Shown here in pieces: positions 59,614 through 64,000 of a DNA stretch of 64,000 nt. Under the pieces are notes generated by a model. That model had not been told where the DNA came from. It saw only the letters and a program-made list of their open reading frames with translations, and ran no database searches. The DNA is taken from the NCBI GenBank assembly GCA_040400085.1, contig JBBAQX010000019.1, positions 11,809-75,808 of the forward strand, written 5' to 3'. Source of the stretch: HNR sp040400085. Lineage in GTDB: Bacteria; Actinomycetota; Actinomycetes; Actinomycetales; Microbacteriaceae. The position numbers and the translations under genes are program-made. Numbering within the stretch: the first letter of the stretch is position 1; each line of letters opens with the position of its first letter.

Positions 59614-60662
59614 CCGCCTGCCCCCGAACCGCAGGCCATGCCCCCATTGCCCGTCGAAATGCAGTCTTCTACGTTGGGGGCAACCGCTCCCGGCACAAAC
59701 TCCCGGATAGTTTCACCCTCTGCCAGGCCCTCTGTAATCTCCACCGATTTGCCGTCAGTGAGCCCGAGCTTGACCGGTCGTTCCTCCGTGCTCCCATCGG
59801 GCAGCGTCGCCCAGACGACCCCCGTCTGAGCCGATCCGTTCACGGCCGTCGTCGGTGCGATGAGTACATTCTCTGCCCTGCCCCCAGCAATAACGAGTTC
59901 CGCGGAGAGCCCAGGAAAAACCAAGACGCCCGCTGGAACAGCGCAGGTCAGTGTCGTACTTCCGGACGAAGCAGAATTTTCGCTGTTACCCGGTTGTTGA
60001 GCGTTGGGTTTCTGATCGGCACCGGCCAGGGGAGTGGTGATGCGCAACCCAGTGCAGGTAAAGGGAGCCGGGCCGTTCGCGATACTTACGGTCGCTTCGG
60101 TCGGCTGGTTGGTGAGGCGATAGCGTTGTGCGGCATCCAACGAGCCCGTTACCGAATACGTCGGCGGCGCAATCTGAGCCGAGACGTCACCAATCGCCGT
60201 ACTCTGGTTGGGCAGCGCATTGAGGCTGCTGATAACTCCGCCGATCGGGGCGGTGACTGGGGTATAGGTGATGAGGGGTTTGCGCTCGGTGACGGTCATG
60301 TTACCTTCGGCATCCCTCGATTGAACCGGATCCTGCGGAGTTTCGACTTTGATATCGAAAAGCACATCGCCCGCTGTCACCTGAGTACCAACGTCGACGT
60401 TAATCTTGTTGATCGTTCCGGCGACAGTAGCTATTGCGGGAACCGCGGGGTCGGCTATAACGGTAGCCTTCGCGTTCAAATCGTTGATGATGCTGCCGCG
60501 GGCCATCAGGTATTCGGGTTCTACGATCTCACCTGTCGGAAGTAGGGGCGCGGTCTCATCGCTCGAGTCAGGAAAAAACGCGATTTTGATCAGTGCAACC
60601 GCCAAAACGGCGACCAATATCATCCGGATGAGGGGGAAGACCCAGTTGCGGGCAATAGCCAC
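59610..60662 (-). CDS. Efflux periplasmic-adaptor-type subunit (HlyD/MFP family)
   Basis: 350 residues with a membrane anchor (MILVAVLAVALIKIAFF) and membrane-fusion-protein layout: barrel-sandwich part GTINKINVDVGTQVTAGDVLFDI and PIGGVISSLNALPNQ, and a C-terminal PVKLGLTDGKSVEITEGLAEGETI segment typical of adaptor membrane-proximal domains. The C terminus carries Cys-Gly repeats. First gene of the three-gene operon; a TTATGA -10 (60706-60711) lies upstream. Confidence 0.88.
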   Translation of the reverse strand: MAIARNWVFPLIRMILVAVLAVALIKIAFFPDSSDETAPLLPTGEIVEPEYLMARGSIINDLNAKATVIADPAVPAIATVAGTINKINVDVGTQVTAGDVLFDIKVETPQDPVQSRDAEGNMTVTERKPLITYTPVTAPIGGVISSLNALPNQSTAIGDVSAQIAPPTYSVTGSLDAAQRYRLTNQPTEATVSIANGPAPFTCTGLRITTPLAGADQKPNAQQPGNSENSASSGSTTLTCAVPAGVLVFPGLSAELVIAGGRAENVLIAPTTAVNGSAQTGVVWATLPDGSTEERPVKLGLTDGKSVEITEGLAEGETIREFVPGAVAPNVEDCISTGNGGMACGSGAGG

Positions 60663-60712
60663 GAGACTCCTTTGTTCGATGAGGGGATGCCACGTCAGGC
60701 GCGGTTCATAAC

Positions 60713-60728
60713 AGGTAAGTTTTCATCA
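60713..60728 (-). promoter_or_regulatory. 16-bp element shared with the salvage-operon promoter
   Basis: Minus strand TGATGAAAACTTACCT, next to the TTATGA -10 of the efflux operon; identical to 18604-18619. Confidence 0.35.
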
Positions 60729-60832
60729 GCATAGCGAAGCGAGGTGTCGTGCTTGCCGAGTTATGGGCTCTATGTTCCTAATCCTGACGTTTTTCATCCC
60801 AACGGAGGAGGGTGGGTGAAGATTAAAAACAG

Positions 60833-60865
60833 ATGTCCCGGAAGCCTTATCAGCTTCCGGGACAT
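60833..60865 (-). terminator. Terminator of tRNA-fMet copy 2
   Basis: ATGTCCCGGAAGC (60833-60845) with GCTTCCGGGACAT (60853-60865), 7-nt loop. Same placement relative to the tRNA as at copy 1 but with a different stem, keeping the pairing. Confidence 0.8.
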
Positions 60866-60888
60866 GTATGCCGCGATGCGACTCTTTG

Positions 60889-61062
60889 TTGCGGGGGCAG
60901 GATTTGAACCTACGACCTCCGGGNNNNNNNNNNNNNNNNNNNNNNNNNNNNNNNNNNNNNNNNNNNNNNNNNNNNNNNNNNNNNNNNNNNNNNNNNNNNN
61001 NNNNNNNNNNNNNNNNNNNNNNNTTATGAGCCCGGCGAGCTACCGAACTGCTCCACCCCGCG
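60889..61062 (-). tRNA. Initiator tRNA-fMet (CAT), copy 2, interrupted by an assembly gap
   Basis: The 3' half (60889-60923) and 5' half (61024-61062) match copy 1 exactly; removing the Ns would join them into an intact gene. Whether the halves belong to one gene or to two repeated copies is unresolved. Confidence 0.75.
60924..61023. other. Assembly gap (100 N)
   Basis: Exactly 100 N, the usual placeholder for unknown length, placed within a sequence repeated elsewhere in the window. Linkage across it is not assured. Confidence 0.98.
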
Positions 61063-61292
61063 GCACAAGAATTTACTTTAGTTCACATAGCTGACGAGCG
61101 CAAATCGTGGTGGATAACTATCCCGATTTCGTCTGAATCCATCACCGAGAACCTCCGGAGAGCATCAAACCAGAGTCATCGACGACCGTTTTTCTCGCTC
61201 GATAATTTTTATCCACAGGCTGTTTTTCGGGGGCTGATTCTGGGCGATTATTTCAGCATGATCGATCTACGTCGATTATCTAGGGAGAAAAT

Positions 61293-63665
61293 ATGGCCGG
61301 AATATTTTGGAGCGGGACCAAGAAAACGGATCGCGCACACGCCTCACCCGATCATCCGCGGCGGCTACGCCCGGGAGTTCACTCGCACGACAGGGACTGG
61401 CGATATCGTCTCCGACACGTCAGCGCGGTTGCCCTGACATTTGCTCTCGTAGTCATTGGTGCTGCCCTGCCTGCACAAACGGCTCACGCGGGAGTCATTC
61501 TTGGCCCGGGTTTTGCGTTTGACGGGGGCAGGAGCATTTTTGGCGGTTATCTCGCTCCAAACGGTTCAATCGCATACTGTCTCGAATGGGGAAAACCCGG
61601 TCCAACCAATTCGACCTGGGTCACCTCCGATCAGGGCCCTCGCGGCAATTTTTCGGGCTGGGGAGAGCTCGAAGTCGCCCGGATTAACTATGTGGTTACT
61701 ACCTGGGGACAAACTGCAGACCCGGTTCAGGCAGCAGCGGTTGCCGTCACTATCTGGTCGAGGCACGCGCAGTCGCAGGGAGGCAAGGTATCGGACTTCT
61801 CTGACGGGCATCCATTCGTGTTTCAGGCGTTACCCGATCCCGGAATCCGCGCGAGGGTGTTTGCCCTCCGGAACGAGATGATGAGAGCGGCAGACGCCTA
61901 TACTCCCGTTGCAATGCGCCCACACGGCGAGATCGGGATCGAACCAAGCGCTGAGGGATATGACAGGGGCTGGGTCACCGTAAGCGGTCTCGAACCGGTT
62001 GTGACAGGAACGCTCACCCTCACCGGCGCCATATTCGATGTGACGGGATCGTCGTCAATCACAGGTGCGGTAAACGGTTCTCGGTACTCGATTACCTACG
62101 ACATGACTGATGACAGGCTTGCGAACGTGTCAGCTACAGCCCACGGAAGCTTTATCATGCCGGGGCGTCCGGGGAGCGAGATAAATCTCTGGACAACCCC
62201 ACCCAGCGCCCAGACTATAGGCACGCCGACGCCTAAAATCACTGATTACAGCTTCTCTCTGAGCAGGGAAGGTGAACCCCGTGATCTTCGTTTTGCCCCG
62301 ATCGTGCAGACTCAGGTGCCCACGGAACTCGTACATAGGGGCGAAGCTTTCGCCGATACGGTATTCCTATCGCTTGCGCAGGGGAGTCTTCCCTGGAGGC
62401 GTCTGAACTCCGGTGTCTACGTCCCCATCACCGCGTGGTGTCAGGCCTACGGACCGTTGCTTGCTCCACCAGAACGCTCAAGCCTGCCGGATCCGTCTGT
62501 ACCGTTGTTCGGCGAGCGGGTACTTGTAACAACTGAAGAATCAGCGACTGCTCCCTGGGAAATTCCCCTTGACGTTCGCTTTGGCTCCCCGGCGCAGGAG
62601 ACGGGTTACTACACCTATGTCTGTGGCGTTGACTCGCAGCAACAGCAAGATCCGCGCAGCGCAGAAGTCATTCCTCCCGATTACCGGTATCAACACGACT
62701 ATGGCCTGGTCGAGGAAACCCAGGTCACGCCGATGCAACTCCGATTCGAAACGCAGGTTAGCGCCCAAACCGTTTCGCCGGGGAGCAGCATCGCCGACCT
62801 CATCACGCCCCGGACAGAGAATGGAGGGTGGATAGCTGACGGAGACGGGACTATTCCCCTCGAGCTTGAGGGAACAGCATATTTCAGCGAAACCCTGCCA
62901 GAGGTTTCGGCAGAAGCGCCAGAGAATGCAGAGATTTTAGACGTTCAGAGGATAACAATTTTTAATCCAGACGAGATATTGAGCAACCCGATACCAACTC
63001 CGTATCGAGAAGGGTGGGTTACCGTTCAATGGTGCGTACACCCTGATTCGCAGGTATCCCGATACAGTCATCTGATTGAGGATTGGTGCGACGATTACGG
63101 GGTCCCGTCCGAGACCGTCCAGCTTGAGTGGCCCACCGTCACAACAACCTCAACATCTCAGGTTTATGAAGATGGCCAGGCCCACGATACCGCAGAGGTC
63201 TCAGGCACGATGCCAGAGAACCCTGACCTCAAGCTAAGCCTCAGCTTCGAGCTATACAGGCATACCGACGCTTCTCGGCAAAGCGTTCACGGAGGCACAG
63301 AAATCGCATCCGTCTGCGAACCTGAAAACCTCATGTCAACCACTAACCAAGAGGGGTTAACCGTGTCCGGCCCCGGTACATATGCTGGTGACCCCGTCCC
63401 GATAAACCTCGTTGGAACGTATTATTGGGTCGAGACGCTTCGATGGACGGATGCTCTCACACTGGAAACCGGTATCGCTCACCGTGGCGAATGCGGACTC
63501 CCTCTCGAGACCACCGTCGTTCACGAGGCGCCAGCGCTCGCAGCAACTGCTGGCACAACTCTTCTTCCAGTCGGGCTATCGAGCGGTGCCGTACTGGTCA
63601 TCGGAGGTGCTTGGGTCCTGATCTCGCATCGGGTTCGCCGGCGGGGCCGAGATGTCAGAATCTGA
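61293..63665 (+). CDS. Large cell-surface protein, possibly thioester-domain (TED) type
   Basis: 790 residues. Positively charged N terminus and a late signal helix (VSAVALTFALVVIGAALPAQTAHA, about 50-72, cleaved after AHA). The first mature domain has Cys96 in IAYCLEWGKPGP and Gln146 in DPVQAAAVAVTIW, a Cys...Gln arrangement like Gram-positive thioester adhesins. Two or more beta-rich domains follow (about 340-720) with repeated WVTVQWC/ETLRW-like strands. C terminus: helix (LLPVGLSSGAVLVIGGAWVL) and RRRGRD tail; no clear sortase motif. AGGGAG precedes ATG 61293. Role as adhesin is inference. Confidence 0.72.
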   Translation: MAGIFWSGTKKTDRAHASPDHPRRLRPGVHSHDRDWRYRLRHVSAVALTFALVVIGAALPAQTAHAGVILGPGFAFDGGRSIFGGYLAPNGSIAYCLEWGKPGPTNSTWVTSDQGPRGNFSGWGELEVARINYVVTTWGQTADPVQAAAVAVTIWSRHAQSQGGKVSDFSDGHPFVFQALPDPGIRARVFALRNEMMRAADAYTPVAMRPHGEIGIEPSAEGYDRGWVTVSGLEPVVTGTLTLTGAIFDVTGSSSITGAVNGSRYSITYDMTDDRLANVSATAHGSFIMPGRPGSEINLWTTPPSAQTIGTPTPKITDYSFSLSREGEPRDLRFAPIVQTQVPTELVHRGEAFADTVFLSLAQGSLPWRRLNSGVYVPITAWCQAYGPLLAPPERSSLPDPSVPLFGERVLVTTEESATAPWEIPLDVRFGSPAQETGYYTYVCGVDSQQQQDPRSAEVIPPDYRYQHDYGLVEETQVTPMQLRFETQVSAQTVSPGSSIADLITPRTENGGWIADGDGTIPLELEGTAYFSETLPEVSAEAPENAEILDVQRITIFNPDEILSNPIPTPYREGWVTVQWCVHPDSQVSRYSHLIEDWCDDYGVPSETVQLEWPTVTTTSTSQVYEDGQAHDTAEVSGTMPENPDLKLSLSFELYRHTDASRQSVHGGTEIASVCEPENLMSTTNQEGLTVSGPGTYAGDPVPINLVGTYYWVETLRWTDALTLETGIAHRGECGLPLETTVVHEAPALAATAGTTLLPVGLSSGAVLVIGGAWVLISHRVRRRGRDVRI

Positions 63666-63783
63666 GGCCAACATCTGAGACCTAAGAGTCTTCGATAAAA
63701 ATCTTGACCGCGGAGGAAGGTGGAGGAATATAGTTAGAGCAACGCTGAACAGTGTTTCGCGAATAAGTACAGAGGAGGACTCC

Positions 63784-63858
63784 ATGTCTGGTAATACGAT
63801 GTCTGGTAACTCAATGTCTTCTCATGGAATGCCCGGAAATGGAATGTCCGGAAACACC
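63784..63858 (+). repeat. Five 15-bp in-frame units at the start of the HdeD-like gene
   Basis: Units at 63784, 63799, 63814, 63829 and 63844, each beginning ATG, encode five-residue repeats. Each unit offers an in-frame ATG, so the real start could be any of them. Confidence 0.92.
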
Positions 63859-64000
63859 GAGGACTTAGCTCAGTCTGTGCGGTCAGGTATCAAGGCAATC
63901 TGGTGGCTCTACCTCATTCGAGGAATAGTCGCAGTAATTTTCGGAATAATTGCGCTTAGCTCTCCGGCGGTTGTCGCCAGCGTGCTGGCCTTTATCATCG
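63784..64000 (+). CDS. HdeD-family membrane protein, 5' part (runs off the window)
   Basis: First 72 codons. A Met/Gly/Asn/Ser repeat (MSGNT, MSGNS, MSSHG, MPGNG, MSGNT) of 25 residues is followed by SGIKAIWWLYLIRGIVAVIFG and helix residues typical of DUF308/HdeD acid-resistance-like membrane proteins. ATG 63784. Confidence 0.75.
   Translation, partial: MSGNTMSGNSMSSHGMPGNGMSGNTEDLAQSVRSGIKAIWWLYLIRGIVAVIFGIIALSSPAVVASVLAFII

Noticed and set aside
60744..61094. Open frame running through the N gap
   Set aside because: Exists only because Ns do not create stops; it covers a tRNA gene.
1..64000. CRISPR array, prophage or insertion sequence
   Set aside because: No regularly spaced repeats with unique spacers, no integrase, transposase or phage structural genes; the tandem repeats are spacer-free minisatellites.

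Overview
The window reads as chromosomal DNA of a moderately GC-rich actinobacterium, most likely a Microbacteriaceae-type organism. Evidence: many GTG/TTG starts, GTGA/ATGA stop-start overlaps, several probably leaderless genes, the actinobacteria-specific families DUF3046, DUF6412-like and DUF6907-like, a ClgR-type regulator, and gene orders dapA-rnj-ftsK-pgsA-cinA-clgR-DUF3046-recA-recX-miaB-miaA-dapF-hflX-lexA and ffh-rpsP-KH-rimM-trmD that parallel other actinobacteria such as Mycobacterium. I see no phage, IS element, rRNA or CRISPR array. Species cannot be fixed from the sequence.

Layout. 1-1058: end of a repeat-containing cell-surface protein. 1203-7904: protein targeting and translation (ftsY, lipBA on the opposite strand, ffh, rpsP, khpA, rimM, trmD), then an epimerase. 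9053-20731 (minus): a large, tightly coupled peptidoglycan-sugar salvage cluster: a secreted DigH/GHL10-like glycosidase with an LAATG-type wall anchor, a sugar-binding lipoprotein, a GNAT acetyltransferase, two ABC permeases (no ATPase), NagZ, AnmK, a BadF-type amino-sugar kinase, MurQ and a MurR/RpiR regulator. 20972-35533: the conserved dapA to miaA block, with a FemAB-like and an acetyl-esterase gene inserted. 35765-38704: an SDR / class III aminotransferase / SDR cassette that splits miaA from dapF; the second SDR has lost its catalytic lysine. 38761-41850: dapF, hflX, a methyltransferase. 42010-46363: MetE-like, metF and metE operon.

46445-53301 is a DNA-damage neighbourhood: lexA, a divergent LysM membrane protein resembling SOS cell-division suppressors, a frameshifted alkD, a DnaE2-like protein that has lost the polymerase catalytic aspartates yet has an excellent LexA box, a ClC transporter and an SRAP (HMCES/YedK) protein. 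53408-57389: small actinobacterial proteins, a second YidC, an XRE-cupin regulator, a thioredoxin-reductase-like enzyme and a PAP2 phosphatase. 57462-61062: a MacB-type ABC efflux operon lying between two copies of initiator tRNA-fMet, the second cut by a 100-N assembly gap, so linkage of the last 3 kb is not proven. 61293-64000: a large surface protein and the start of an HdeD-like membrane protein.

Recurrent themes: short in-frame tandem repeats of 12 or 15 bp occur at many separate places, including linkers of otherwise conserved enzymes; and many genes have a TANNNT -10 element 6-7 nt before the start codon, pointing to leaderless transcripts.
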